NCBI GenBank assembly: GCA_902495455.1
Contig: CABUXJ010000010.1
Coordinates: 19,862-83,861 of the forward strand
DNA length: 64,000 nucleotides
Reading direction: 5' to 3'
Source: an uncultured Prevotella sp.
Lineage (GTDB): Bacteria; Bacteroidota; Bacteroidia; Bacteroidales; Bacteroidaceae
Shown here: piece after piece, positions 25,013-34,311 of the stretch
How positions within the stretch are numbered: position 1 is the stretch's first letter
Layout: each line of letters opens with the position of its first letter
Made by a program: the position numbers and the translations under genes
Notes under the pieces: generated by a model
The model's input: only the letters and a program-made list of their open reading frames with translations
The model's database searches: none
Told to the model about the DNA's origin: nothing

Positions 25013-26347
25013 ATGAACGACAATTTTCTGACAATCCACCGCCAGGAGGCGGGATATAGACCGATACACGACCGGATTCATGATTTCGGCGAAGTGGAGC
25101 AGACGCTCAACAGTAAGGACCGGCGGACACAGGCATCGCGCTGCATGGACTGCGGCGTGCCGTTCTGCCACTGGGCGTGCCCGCTGGGCAACAAACCGCC
25201 GGAGTGGAACGACGCTCTGGCGCGGGGCGACTATGAGATGGCCTACCGGCTGCTCAACGCGACCAACGATTTCCCCGAGTTCACCGGACGCATCTGCCCG
25301 GCGCTCTGCGAAAAGGCGTGCGTGCTCAATCTCATGGCCCACGAGCCGACGACAAACCGCGAGAACGAGGCCGCCATCACCGAGATGGCTTTTCAGGAGA
25401 ACTATATACATGTTGTCCGACCCGTGCGCAACGGCCGTCGGGTGGCCGTCATCGGTGCCGGTCCGGCCGGACTTGTGGCCGCCAACCGGTTGAACCGCCG
25501 GGGCTACAGCGTGACGGTGTTTGAGCGCAACGAGAATGCCGGCGGACTGCTCCGCTACGGTATCCCCAACTTCAAGCTCAACAAGGCCATCATCGACCGC
25601 CGTCTGCGACTGCTGGAACAGGAGGGCATAGAGTTTCGCTACAATCAGGAGGTAGACCTCGCCGCGCTGCCCGAAGGCTATGACGCATACGTCGTGGCGA
25701 CAGGCACGCCGACGGCACGCGACCTGAACGTTCCCGGACGTGAGCTCCGCGGCGTCCACCTCGCTCTGGACATGCTCGCGCAACAGAACCGCATCCTCGC
25801 CGGCATGGAGTTCAAGAAGGACGAGCTGGTCAACGCCCGCGGCAAGGATGTCCTTGTCATCGGCGGCGGCGACACCGGCAGCGACTGCATCGGCACGGCC
25901 CACCGTCAGGGCTGCCGCAGTGTGACGCAGATCGAAATCATGCCGAAGCCGCCCGTAGGACCGGACGACCCGAACAATCCGTGGCCGAACTTCCCCCGCA
26001 CGTTCAAGACGACTTCAAGCCACGAGGAGGGCTGTACCCGCCGCTGGAACATCAATACGCTCGAATTCCTCGGCAAGGACGGCCGCCTCACCGGTGTGCG
26101 CGTTCAGGAGATTGCGTGGAAACCCAATCCCGACGGCGGACGCCCCATCATGGAACCCGTCGGCAAGCCCGAAGTCATCAAGTGTGAGCTCGTCCTGCTC
26201 GCCATGGGCTTCCTCAAACCCCAGCTGCCGGCGTTCGCCCCCAACGTCTTCATCGCCGGTGACGCCGCCACGGGTGCCTCGCTCGTCGTCCGCGCCATGA
26301 GCGGAGGCCGCAAAGCCGCCGAGGAGGTGGAAAAGTATTTTGAGTGA
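25013..26347 (+). CDS. gltD: Glutamate synthase small subunit
   Basis: This NAD(P)H-dependent flavoprotein subunit feeds electrons through Fe-S clusters to GltB. The 444 residues carry two N-terminal 4Fe-4S Cys sets (CMDCGVPFCHWACPLGN and CPALCEKACVL). A first Rossmann motif for FAD is VAVIGAGPAGLVAANRL, and a second dinucleotide motif is VLVIGGGDTGSDCIGTAHRQG. It ends with NVFIAGDAATGASLVVRAMSGGRKAAEEV. The length is slightly below the usual ~470. It is co-oriented with gltB, and tandem repeats start right after its stop codon. Confidence 0.96.
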   Translation: MNDNFLTIHRQEAGYRPIHDRIHDFGEVEQTLNSKDRRTQASRCMDCGVPFCHWACPLGNKPPEWNDALARGDYEMAYRLLNATNDFPEFTGRICPALCEKACVLNLMAHEPTTNRENEAAITEMAFQENYIHVVRPVRNGRRVAVIGAGPAGLVAANRLNRRGYSVTVFERNENAGGLLRYGIPNFKLNKAIIDRRLRLLEQEGIEFRYNQEVDLAALPEGYDAYVVATGTPTARDLNVPGRELRGVHLALDMLAQQNRILAGMEFKKDELVNARGKDVLVIGGGDTGSDCIGTAHRQGCRSVTQIEIMPKPPVGPDDPNNPWPNFPRTFKTTSSHEEGCTRRWNINTLEFLGKDGRLTGVRVQEIAWKPNPDGGRPIMEPVGKPEVIKCELVLLAMGFLKPQLPAFAPNVFIAGDAATGASLVVRAMSGGRKAAEEVEKYFE

Positions 26348-26491
26348 AGAACGAAGAGTGAAGAAGTTGCTGCCGCCGTTCTTAAGTGAAGAATGAAGAG
26401 TGAAAAACGAAGAAGTTGCTGCCGCCGTTCTTAAATGAAGAACGAAGAGTGAAGAACGAAGAAGTTGCTGCCGCCGTTCTTCACTCTTCAC
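26348..26491. repeat. Three tandem ~49-bp units with GAAGTTGCTGCCGCCGTTCTT
   Basis: The 21-mer GAAGTTGCTGCCGCCGTTCT+T occurs at 26363-26383, 26412-26432 and 26461-26481. The copies are separated by purine-rich GAAGAATGAAGAGTGAAG sequence, and the last unit is followed by the complementary TCACTCTTCACTT. It fills the whole gap between the convergent gltD and aldo-keto reductase genes. Relatives are at 49080-49230 and 61180-61350. Confidence 0.9.
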
Positions 26492-27436
26492 TTATTTTAC
26501 GCACCTCAAATTCCTCTCCAGCTGTGCCGTGCTGCTTGCTCCGACCAGCACCGAGGTGACGGCCTTTTGTTCGAGCACCCACGACAGCGCCCTTTCGGCC
26601 AGCGTCTTTCCCTGCTGCTGCGCCTCGGCGTTGAGTTCGCGCAGACGGGCGAGCAGTTCGGGTGTGAGGACATCCTGCTTGAGGAACTTGCCGCGTGACA
26701 TGCGGCTGTCCTCCGGCACACCGTTGAGATAGCGGTCCGTGAGCAGCCCCTGTGCCAATGGCGAGAACGAGATGAAGCCGATGCCCTCACGCTCACAAAG
26801 GTCCGTGATGCCCTCCTCGATAGGTGCGCGGTCGATCATGTTGATGCGTCCCTGATATATCAGCAGCGGTACGTCGCGCTCGCGCAGATATTTGATGGCC
26901 GTCTGCAGAGCCTCAAGCGGCCACCGCGATATGCCGACATACAGAGCCTTGCCGGCGCGCACGACGTCGACCAGCGCCTGAAGCGTCTCTTCGAGCGGCG
27001 TCTCCGGGTCGTAGCGGTGGCTGTAGAAGAGGTCGACATAGTCCAGACGCATGCGCCGCAGACTCTGGTCGAGACTGGCCATGAGATACTTCCGTGAGCC
27101 CCAGTTGCCGTAAGGGCCGTCCCACATGTCATATCCCGCTTTGGTGCTGATGAACAGTTCGTCGCGATAAGGCCGGAAGTCGTCGTCCATCAGCCGCCCC
27201 ATCGTCTCCTCGGCACTGCCGTAGGGCGGTCCGTAGTTGTTGGCCAGGTCAAAGTGGGTGATGCCGTGGTCGAAGGCATAGCGCGTTATCTCGCGGCTGC
27301 GCGTGTAGTCGTCGACGCCGCCGAAGTTGTGCCAGAAGCCGAGGCTCACCTTGGGCAACAGCACTCCGCTGCGGCCGCATCTTTTGTATTGCATGCCGTT
27401 GTCATAACGGCTCTCGTTTGCAACGTATTTTTCCAT
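26492..27436 (-). CDS. Aldo/keto reductase (YghZ / glyceraldehyde 3-phosphate reductase-like)
   Basis: This NADPH-dependent oxidoreductase of the AKR superfamily has 314 residues. The catalytic tetrad is visible: Asp63 and Tyr68 in HFDLANNYGPPYGSAEE, Lys99 in ELFISTKAGYDMWDGPYG, and His140 in YVDLFYSHRYDPETPLEET. The insertion GYDMWDGPYGNWGSRKYL and the ending KAVTSVLVGASSTAQLERNL are typical of the YghZ/AKR14 group, which reduces glyceraldehyde 3-phosphate or methylglyoxal. A TAACTTTG box at 27465-27472 (minus) is a likely promoter element. The physiological substrate is inferred, not shown. Confidence 0.9.
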   Translation of the reverse strand: MEKYVANESRYDNGMQYKRCGRSGVLLPKVSLGFWHNFGGVDDYTRSREITRYAFDHGITHFDLANNYGPPYGSAEETMGRLMDDDFRPYRDELFISTKAGYDMWDGPYGNWGSRKYLMASLDQSLRRMRLDYVDLFYSHRYDPETPLEETLQALVDVVRAGKALYVGISRWPLEALQTAIKYLRERDVPLLIYQGRINMIDRAPIEEGITDLCEREGIGFISFSPLAQGLLTDRYLNGVPEDSRMSRGKFLKQDVLTPELLARLRELNAEAQQQGKTLAERALSWVLEQKAVTSVLVGASSTAQLERNLRCVK

Positions 27437-27565
27437 AAGCAGTCAGTTGTTTTAGTACACATCGCAAAGTTATATAAAAATTTCGAGAAACATCGTCTCC
27501 GACGCAAAAAAGGGAAGACACCCCCAACCCTACAACCACCACAACCCTACAACCCTACAACCCCA

Positions 27566-27655
27566 CAACCCACCCCAACCCTCCCGAAGGGAGGGAGTCT
27601 GAAATGCTTTAAGGTATTCAAGCTCCCTCCCTTCGGGAGGGTTGGGGTGGGTTGT
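27566..27655. repeat. CCACCCC hairpin element beside composite copy B
   Basis: ACAACCCACCCCAACCCTCC and GAAGGGAGGGAG are mirrored by CTCCCTCCCTTCGGGAGGGT and TGGGGTGGGTTGT. The centre is TGCTTTAAGGTATTCAAG. It lies 48 bp from the TTTACAAAATCAT end of composite copy B. Confidence 0.93.
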
Positions 27656-27702
27656 AGGGTTGTGGGTGTTAGGGGGGTGTAGGGTTGTGGGTGTAATATA
27701 TA

Positions 27703-28217
27703 TTTACAAAATCATATCCGGAAAAATGCTCAAAGATTTGCGTTTTCATGACCAATAAGGGCCTTATGACTACCAACGGCCCCCTCCGGCTCCCCCAAGG
27801 GGGAGAGACCTGTGGCTTCAAACAACCCTTTAAGGCCCTTACGGCTTTCAAATTTTGCAAAAGTTGGCTGGTTTTTGATTGCTATTTTGAGGTCAAAAAG
27901 TGGGTTTCGTCGAGCAACGGGGCCCCCGCGGGGTTGCAACGAGCACGCCGCCATGTTGCAACGGGGCCGCCGCCAGAGAGCAATAGCAGCCCCGTTGCAG
28001 AGCAATAAGGCCCTTACGGGAGGGCCTCACCCCGCCCTCCCCAAGGAGAGGGAGACCTGTGCGATTGTAAGTGGTTGTATGATAACCAGTTGCAAAATCG
28101 GGTGGTTTTCCGTCAAAAAAACCGCCCGATTTTGACCTTCGTGAGATTTGAAAATTTGGGAGCATGGCAGGATTTTTTTCAAAAGTGGGCCTGAAAAACG
28201 GCCTTAAATTCAGAATT
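27703..28217 (+). repeat. Composite ~520-bp interspersed repeat, copy B
   Basis: It has the same order of parts as copy A: TTTACAAAATCAT, CGTTTTCATGACCAATAAGG, the CGGCTCCCCCAAGGGGGAG hairpin with GACCTGTGGCTTCAAAC, TTCAAATTTTGCAAAAGT, the GCAACG patch with GAGCACGCCG, CCTCCCCAAGGAGAGGG, GAGATTTGAAAATTTGGGAG and CTTAAATTCAGAATTTTT. It occupies the gap between the aldo-keto reductase and metG. Confidence 0.92.
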
Positions 28218-28377
28218 TTTCTTACATAGCCGTCCGGTCGCCGGCGTGGTGGCCGCCTTCGGCATGTCCAAATGCAGTGATGATGCGTCTTTCGCTTGTT
28301 TTCGGCAATCTTATCCAAATTCGTCGGTCATAATTCATAATTCATAATTTATAATTGGTTTTGTCCCTAAATTGTGC

Positions 28378-28385
28378 TACCTTTG
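28378..28385 (+). promoter_or_regulatory. -7 box of metG
   Basis: TACCTTTG lies 48 nt before ATG 28434. It falls inside the longer open frame that begins at 28374, so that upstream start cannot be used. Confidence 0.55.
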
Positions 28386-28433
28386 CACCTTATTAATGTA
28401 GACAATAAGAAATCAATATACAAACCGAACGAA

Positions 28434-30479
28434 ATGGAACATAAACAATACAAACGCACCACCGTCACGGCTGCGCTACCCTACGCCAACGGCGGTGTTC
28501 ACATCGGCCACTTGGCCGGAGTCTATGTACCGGCGGACATCTACGTGCGCTATCTGAGGCTCAAAGGACAGGACGTCATCTTCATCTGCGGAAGCGACGA
28601 GCACGGTGTGCCAATCACCATCCGCGCCCGCAAGGAGGGCATCACGCCCCAGGACGTCGTAGACCGCTACCACTCAATCATCAAGAAGAGCTTCGAGGAC
28701 TTCGGCATCTCGTTTGACATCTACAGCCGCACGACTTCGGAGACACACAGCAAACTGGCCTCCGACTTCTTCAAGAAGCTCTATGACGACGGCAAGCTCA
28801 TCGAGCAGGTGTCGGAGCAGTATTACGACGAGGAGGCCCGGCAGTTCCTCGCCGACAGATATATCACGGGCGAATGTCCCCACTGCCACAACCCCAAGGC
28901 CTACGGCGACCAGTGTGAGAAATGCGGCAGCGACCTCGACCCGACCGAACTCATCAATCCGCAGTCGGCCATCAGCGGCTCCGCACCCGTTCTGAAGAAG
29001 ACCAAGAACTGGTATCTGCCGCTCAACGAATATCAGCAGTGGCTCAAAGAGTGGATTCTCGACGGCCACAAGGAGTGGCGTCCCAACGTCTACGGACAGT
29101 GCAAGAGCTGGCTCGACCTCGACCTCCAGCCCCGCGCCATGACCCGCGACCTCGACTGGGGCATACCCGTGCCTGTCGAAGGCGGCGAGGGAAAGGTGCT
29201 CTACGTCTGGTTTGACGCCCCCATCGGATATATATCCAATACGAAAGAGCTCCTGCCCGACACGTGGGAGAAGTGGTGGAAGGACCCCGAGACACGCCTC
29301 ATCCACTTCATCGGCAAGGACAACATCGTCTTCCACTGCATCGTCTTCCCCACCATGCTCAAGGCCCACGGCGGCTATATCCTGCCCGAGAACGTGCCGG
29401 CCAACGAGTTCCTCAATCTGGAGAACGACAAGATATCGACCTCACGCAACTGGGCCGTATGGCTTCACGAATATCTCGAGGACATGCCCGGCAAGCAGGA
29501 CGTCATGCGCTATGTCCTCACCGCCAACGCCCCCGAGACCAAGGACAACAACTTCACGTGGCGGGACTTCCAGGACCGCAACAACAACGAGCTGGTCGCT
29601 GTCTACGGCAACTTCGTCAACCGCGCGCTCCAGCTCACGAAGAAGTATTGGGCGGGAGTCGTTCCGGAGTGCGGCGAACTGACCGACACCGACCGCGCGA
29701 CGCTCGACGAGTTCAAGGACGTGAAGGCGCGTGTCGAGGAGAACCTCGATGTCTTCAAGTTCCGCGAGGCTCTTAAGGAGGCCATGAACCTCGCCCGCAT
29801 CGGCAACCGCTACATCACCGAGTGTGAACCGTGGAAGGTCTGGAAGACCGACCCCAAGCGCGTGGAGACCATTCTCTACATCTCGCTCCAGCTCGTGGCC
29901 AATCTGGCCATCGCCTTCGAACCGTTCCTGCCGTTCAGCAGCGCCCGTCTGCGCCGCATGCTCAACGTGGAGAAGTTTGAGTGGGACAGCCTCGGCAGCA
30001 CCGAACTGCTCCGTCCGGGCCACCAGTTGGCCGAACCGGAACTGCTCTTCGAGAAGATTGAGGACGAGGCCATCGCCTATCAGCTCAACAAGCTCGAAGA
30101 AGCCAAGAAGGCCAACGCCGCCGCAGCATACAAAGCAGAGCCCATAAAGGCTCCCGTGACATTCGAGGATTTCGAGAAACTCGACATCCGCGTCGGCCAC
30201 ATCAAGCACTGCGAGAAAGTCAAGAAGGCCAACAAGCTGCTCAAATTCACCATCGACGACGGCTCCGGCACCGACCGCACCATCGTCAGCGGCATCGCCA
30301 AGTTCTACGAACCCGAAGAGCTCATCGGCAAGGACGTGCTCTTCATCGCCAACTTCCCGCCCCGCAAGCTCATGGGCATAGAGAGTCAGGGCATGATTCT
30401 CTCGGCCGAGAACTTCGACGGAAGCCTCAGCGTGACGTCAATCCTGCGCGGGGTAAAGCCCGGAAGCAAGGTCTGCTGA
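28434..30479 (+). CDS. metG: Methionine--tRNA ligase
   Basis: This class I synthetase charges tRNA-Met. Started at ATG 28434 (MEHKQYKRTTVTAALPYANG) it has 681 residues. The HIGH motif is YANGGVHIGHLAGVYV. A zinc knuckle follows (CPHCHNPKAYGDQCEKCGSD). The KMSKS-equivalent is ENDKISTSRNWAVW. The last ~110 residues form the tRNA-binding OB domain (FEKLDIRVGHIKHCEKVKKA, GTDRTIVSGIAKFYEPEELIG, NFPPRKLMGIESQGMIL). The open frame to 28374 includes the promoter and is rejected. Confidence 0.97.
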   Translation: MEHKQYKRTTVTAALPYANGGVHIGHLAGVYVPADIYVRYLRLKGQDVIFICGSDEHGVPITIRARKEGITPQDVVDRYHSIIKKSFEDFGISFDIYSRTTSETHSKLASDFFKKLYDDGKLIEQVSEQYYDEEARQFLADRYITGECPHCHNPKAYGDQCEKCGSDLDPTELINPQSAISGSAPVLKKTKNWYLPLNEYQQWLKEWILDGHKEWRPNVYGQCKSWLDLDLQPRAMTRDLDWGIPVPVEGGEGKVLYVWFDAPIGYISNTKELLPDTWEKWWKDPETRLIHFIGKDNIVFHCIVFPTMLKAHGGYILPENVPANEFLNLENDKISTSRNWAVWLHEYLEDMPGKQDVMRYVLTANAPETKDNNFTWRDFQDRNNNELVAVYGNFVNRALQLTKKYWAGVVPECGELTDTDRATLDEFKDVKARVEENLDVFKFREALKEAMNLARIGNRYITECEPWKVWKTDPKRVETILYISLQLVANLAIAFEPFLPFSSARLRRMLNVEKFEWDSLGSTELLRPGHQLAEPELLFEKIEDEAIAYQLNKLEEAKKANAAAAYKAEPIKAPVTFEDFEKLDIRVGHIKHCEKVKKANKLLKFTIDDGSGTDRTIVSGIAKFYEPEELIGKDVLFIANFPPRKLMGIESQGMILSAENFDGSLSVTSILRGVKPGSKVC

Positions 30480-30549
30480 CGACATATCTGTTGCGCCGCC
30501 ACGTAAAGACGCAACAAACGCCGGATAAAGAATCGGAGTGTTAAGCATC

Positions 30550-30636
30550 GTAGGGACATATTCTTGTATTTGTCCGCCATATAAATGTTGGTATTCAACG
30601 TATGGCAGACGGACAAATACAAGAATATGTCCCTAC
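30550..30636. repeat. GGGACATA hairpin, copy 2 (perfect 27-bp arms)
   Basis: The arms are 30550-30576 and 30610-30636, starting GTAGGGACATATTCTTGTAT. The loop contains CCATA...TATGG and GTTG...CAAC, so the pairing can continue. It is the same ATTCTTGTAT subtype as copy 1, but the loop is different. It lies between metG and the flippase gene. Confidence 0.95.
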
Positions 30637-30773
30637 TTTTTGCAGTATTCTATCCTGACATATACTTATTGTATATACGTAATTAAATGTTTCCCATCAC
30701 ATCTTTGCCATATCCTCAGAGGCGTTCAGGAGTGTGGCGGCGTGGCGTTCAGGGCGAAAAAACGGCTTTTTTC

Positions 30774-30804
30774 TTTGATTATCACCCGATAAATATTAAT
30801 TTTG
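30774..30804 (+). promoter_or_regulatory. Promoter of the surface-glycan block
   Basis: TTTG at 30774-30777, 19 nt, then TAATTTTG at 30797-30804. This matches the Bacteroidota consensus and lies 57 nt before ATG 30861. Confidence 0.75.
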
Positions 30805-30860
30805 CGCAGTAATCTTAACGTTATCCGGCTGCACGCGGATAATCGTCTGAACGGTAAACG

Positions 30861-32300
30861 ATGGAGTCATTAAAGGAAAAGACAGCCAACAGCCTGCTGT
30901 GGGGCGGCATCAGCAACGGAGGGCAACAGCTTCTGGGATTGATCTTCGGCATAATTCTCGGACGTCTGCTGACACCCGACGACTATGGCATGATAGCCAT
31001 GATAACGGTCTTTTCCATGATTGCAAATGAGCTGCAGAACAGCGGTTTCAAGGCCGCGCTGGCCAATCTCGACCATCCCACGGACCGCGACTACAACTCC
31101 GTGTTCTGGTTCAACATCCTGATGAGTTCCACGCTGTATGTCATTCTCTTTTTCGCGGCTCCGCTGATAGCCGCCTGCTATCATACGCCCGAACTGACAC
31201 CGCTGTGCCGTTACGCTTTCCTCAATTTCGTTTTCGCCAGCCTGGGCACGGCCCAGGCCGCCTATCTGTTCAAGAACCTCAAGGTCAAGCAACAGGCAAA
31301 GACCGGTCTGACGGCCGTGCTGACCTCGTGCGTGGTGGGAACGGTGATGGCGCTGGCGGGCTTCTCCTATTGGGCTCTGGCAACGCAGAACCTTGTTTTC
31401 ATCGCCGTCAACACCACTCTGCTGTGGCATTATTCCCCGTGGCGGCCCTCATTCCGCATCGACTTCGGTCCGGTCAGGCAGATGTTCCGCTTCAGCAGCA
31501 AACTCCTTCTTTCGGGAATAATAACCCAAATCAACACCAATGTGCTCAATGTGCTGCTCGGACTGTACTTCTCGCCGCGCGACACGGGCTACTACAATCA
31601 GGCTTACCAGTGGAACACGAAGTGCTGTCTGCTCCTTCAGGGAATGATACAGATGGTCGCCCAACCCGTGTTTGTGGAGCTGCGGAATGACAGCGACCGC
31701 CAGTTGGCCGTCCTGCGCAAGCTCATCCGTTTCACGGCTTTCATCTCCTTTCCGCTTCTGCTCGGTTTCGGGTTAGTGGCACGCGAATTCATCCTTATCA
31801 CCATCACCGACTGCTGGGAAACCAGCGCCTCACTGCTCAAGATATTGTGCGTCTGCGGCGGGTTCATGCCGCTCAGCACTCTACTGTCCCAGATAATAGT
31901 GAGCAAAGGACGCTCGTCGGTCTTCATGTGGTGCAACGTCACCTTGGGACTTGTCCAGATAGCGCTCATGACAATGCTCTATCCCTACGGCATACGCACG
32001 ATGGTGTCCGTATATGCCGCCCTCAACATACTTTGGTTCTTCGTATGGCACTACTTTGCCGGCCGGCTCACGGGCTACCGGCTCACGATGGTGCTCGCCG
32101 ACATCCTGCCTTTCGGCCTTTCGGCTCTGGCGGTGATGACCGTCACGGGGCTCGTGACGTCGCCTTTAGAAGATCTCCGCCTGCTGCTCGCGAGCCGCAT
32201 CGCCGTCGCTGCCGTGCTCTACTACGGTATCATGCGTCTGGTCAGCCCCGGGACGCTGGACGAGTGTCTGAAGTTCATCCGGGCGAAGATGGGGCGGTGA
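30861..32300 (+). CDS. Wzx/MOP-family oligosaccharide flippase
   Basis: This 479-residue polytopic protein has about 12-14 hydrophobic segments. It opens with ESLKEKTANSLLWGGISNGGQQLLGLIFGIILGRLLTPDDYGMIAM, the classic start of the RfbX/Wzx group. Proteins of this kind flip undecaprenyl-linked sugar units or transfer teichuronic/LPS intermediates across the inner membrane. It has its own promoter. The two genes that follow are tightly linked (1 nt or 55 nt to the next depending on start, then a 4-nt overlap). This points to a surface-glycan operon. Confidence 0.92.
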   Translation: MESLKEKTANSLLWGGISNGGQQLLGLIFGIILGRLLTPDDYGMIAMITVFSMIANELQNSGFKAALANLDHPTDRDYNSVFWFNILMSSTLYVILFFAAPLIAACYHTPELTPLCRYAFLNFVFASLGTAQAAYLFKNLKVKQQAKTGLTAVLTSCVVGTVMALAGFSYWALATQNLVFIAVNTTLLWHYSPWRPSFRIDFGPVRQMFRFSSKLLLSGIITQINTNVLNVLLGLYFSPRDTGYYNQAYQWNTKCCLLLQGMIQMVAQPVFVELRNDSDRQLAVLRKLIRFTAFISFPLLLGFGLVAREFILITITDCWETSASLLKILCVCGGFMPLSTLLSQIIVSKGRSSVFMWCNVTLGLVQIALMTMLYPYGIRTMVSVYAALNILWFFVWHYFAGRLTGYRLTMVLADILPFGLSALAVMTVTGLVTSPLEDLRLLLASRIAVAAVLYYGIMRLVSPGTLDECLKFIRAKMGR

Positions 32301-32355
32301 CGTGGCTGACGGCCGACAACGGGAAGGAACAGACATCAAGAAAGACATAAAGAAC

Positions 32356-33300
32356 ATGGCAAGACTGGCATTTCTCATATCCGTACATACTGACGCAGAA
32401 CATCTGCGCCGCCTCCTCGGCAGTCTGCCAAGGGAGGCGGACAAGTATATCCACGTCGATCTCAAGGCCGACATCGACTGCTTTACCGCCGTGACGGACG
32501 ACCCGCGGGCACATTTCACGACCCGCCGCACGAACATCGTGTGGGGCAGTGTGCTGCAGGTGGAATATCAGATGCAGCTCATCCGTGACGTGCTGGACAG
32601 CGGACGGGAATATGACTACCTGATAAGCATGAGCGGACAGGACTATCCGCTGTGGGGCAACGCCCGCATCAACCGCTTCTTCGACGCTGTCGGAGGCCGC
32701 GAGATACTCCACGGGATATGTCTCGCGGGACTGGATTATGCCCGCCGGGACTACACCGTCTACCGCCCGCTGAACGACCGGCCGTGGCCGTTCGGGTCGT
32801 TGAGGAGCAAGCTGCGCGTGGCCCTGCGCCATCTGCTGAAGGCCGTCGGCGTGCGCAAACAGCTCTCGTTCACCGCCGGAGGCCGTCACTACCGTCTGCA
32901 CAAGGGCGGTTCGTGGTGGGCCATAACGCCGCGGCTGGCACGCCACGCTCTGGCAGAGTGGGAGGGGAACAGCGCTTTGAGGAGATATTTCCGCACGTCG
33001 TTTGCCCCGGATGAGACGTTCCTGCAGACCGTGGCCTTCTCCAACAGCGAGTTTGCGCCGCGCTGCACGCTCCATGAGGGCGACTACCGGTCGCTGGCCG
33101 CGCTTACACCGCTGACGTACATAGACTACAACCCCGTGATAAAGATACTCACCGAGGAGGATTTCCCGACGCTTGTGGCCTCCGGAAAGATGTTCTGCCG
33201 CAAGACCGTCACGGGTCGCAGCGACAGCCTGATGGACATGATTGACGCCCAGCGGGCAGAGGAGGACGCGGCAATGGAAGGCGCTGACGAAATCAAATGA
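32356..33300 (+). CDS. Core-2/I-branching-type glycosyltransferase (GT14-like)
   Basis: This 314-residue protein looks like a beta-1,6-N-acetylglucosaminyltransferase-family enzyme. Its motifs are MARLAFLISVHTDAEHLRRLL at the start, DKYIHVDLKADID, TNIVWGSVLQVEYQMQLIRD, YDYLISMSGQDYPLW (the LSGxDyP-type signature), GGSWWAITPRLARHAL and TSFAPDETFLQTV. I chose ATG 32356 because it opens directly with the first beta strand. A GTG at 32302 would add 18 unremarkable residues. The stop overlaps the LicD start (ATGA). In bacteria such enzymes build capsule or LPS decorations, but the acceptor is unknown. Confidence 0.87.
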   Translation: MARLAFLISVHTDAEHLRRLLGSLPREADKYIHVDLKADIDCFTAVTDDPRAHFTTRRTNIVWGSVLQVEYQMQLIRDVLDSGREYDYLISMSGQDYPLWGNARINRFFDAVGGREILHGICLAGLDYARRDYTVYRPLNDRPWPFGSLRSKLRVALRHLLKAVGVRKQLSFTAGGRHYRLHKGGSWWAITPRLARHALAEWEGNSALRRYFRTSFAPDETFLQTVAFSNSEFAPRCTLHEGDYRSLAALTPLTYIDYNPVIKILTEEDFPTLVASGKMFCRKTVTGRSDSLMDMIDAQRAEEDAAMEGADEIK

Positions 33301-34157
33301 AATGTAAAAACACAACTGACATTATGATACAACAATATACTGACGACGAACTTTCGCGGCTGCACGACACTCTCTATGAGATATTGGCAGAGGTGGCGCG
33401 CGTCTGCGACAAGCTCGGCATACACTATTTCATCATCGGCGGCACCGGCATCGGCGCTTTCTTCTGGGACCGCATACTCCCGTGGGACGACGACATCGAC
33501 ATCGGCATGACCCGCGACAACTACGAGCGCTTCCTCGCCGAGGCTCCCGCCGAACTGGGTGAGCGCTATTTCCTGCAGTGGTTCAAGACGGACGGACGCG
33601 TGCCGTTCTTCTTCGCCAAGGTCAGAAAGAACGGCACGCTCTTCACCGAGAGCCTCGTCAAGGACATCCCGATGCACCACGGCATCTACGTCGACATCTT
33701 CCCGTTCGACAACATCCCGCAGAACCGCATGCTGGAGAAGCTGCAATACAATGCGCTGGGCTTCCTCAACGCCTGCTTCATAGCCAAGGAGATATGGCAG
33801 TGGCGCTGGTGCGGGCGCTGCTCGCTGCCGGAACCTCATCCGCGCGGCTTCATCCCCTGTCTCATAACGCGCATCATCAACACGCTGCTGCCGAAGCGCG
33901 CGATATTCCGCATGATGACGATGGTCCAGACGATGTTCAACGGCCGGCCGACACGCTACTGCAAGAACATCGTGACACCGTCGGAACGTGTCCTGCGCGA
34001 GCATGTCGACCATCCGCGCATGGTGACCCTCGGCCCTCTGACGGTGGCCGCGCCATACGATCTCGAAGCCTATCTGCACGACCATTACCCCGTTCTCGAA
34101 AAGCATATTCCGAAGGAACAGCAGGTCAACCACCGCCCCGACAGGTTGGAGTTTTGA
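33297..34157 (+). CDS. LicD-family phosphotransferase
   Basis: LicD proteins move phosphocholine or a similar phospho-alcohol onto surface glycans. The 286-residue protein has the signature GGTGIGAFFWDRILPWDDDIDIGMTRDNYERF at residues ~48-79, where the PWDDDIDIGM acidic cluster is the nucleotidyltransferase-like active site. It also has HHGIYVDIFPFDNIP downstream. It overlaps the preceding glycosyltransferase gene by 4 nt, so translation is coupled. No choline kinase or cytidylyltransferase gene is nearby, so the transferred group could be something other than choline. Confidence 0.93.
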   Translation: MKCKNTTDIMIQQYTDDELSRLHDTLYEILAEVARVCDKLGIHYFIIGGTGIGAFFWDRILPWDDDIDIGMTRDNYERFLAEAPAELGERYFLQWFKTDGRVPFFFAKVRKNGTLFTESLVKDIPMHHGIYVDIFPFDNIPQNRMLEKLQYNALGFLNACFIAKEIWQWRWCGRCSLPEPHPRGFIPCLITRIINTLLPKRAIFRMMTMVQTMFNGRPTRYCKNIVTPSERVLREHVDHPRMVTLGPLTVAAPYDLEAYLHDHYPVLEKHIPKEQQVNHRPDRLEF

Positions 34158-34166
34158 GGGAAACAA

Positions 34167-34255
34167 CCCACCCCAACCCTCCCGAAGGGAGGGAGTTTGA
34201 TATGCTTTAAGGTATTCAAACTCCCTCCCTTCGGGAGGGTTGGGGTGGGTTTTTA
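34167..34255. repeat. CCACCCC hairpin element beside composite copy C
   Basis: AACCCACCCCAACCCTCCCG, GAAGGGAGGGAG, centre TTTGATATGCTTTAAGGTAT, then the complementary arm. It starts 10 nt after the licD stop and ends 57 bp before composite copy C. Confidence 0.93.
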
Positions 34256-34311
34256 GGTGGGTATTAGGTGGATTGTCGGTGGTCATTCATTGGTTTGTCG
34301 TATGATATATC

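Noticed and set aside
28374..28433. Upstream start for metG at 28374
   Set aside because: The promoter -7 box at 28378-28385 lies inside this extension.
32302..32355. GTG start for the GT14-like gene
   Set aside because: It adds charged residues before the conserved first strand. ATG 32356 fits the family better, though GTG cannot be fully excluded.
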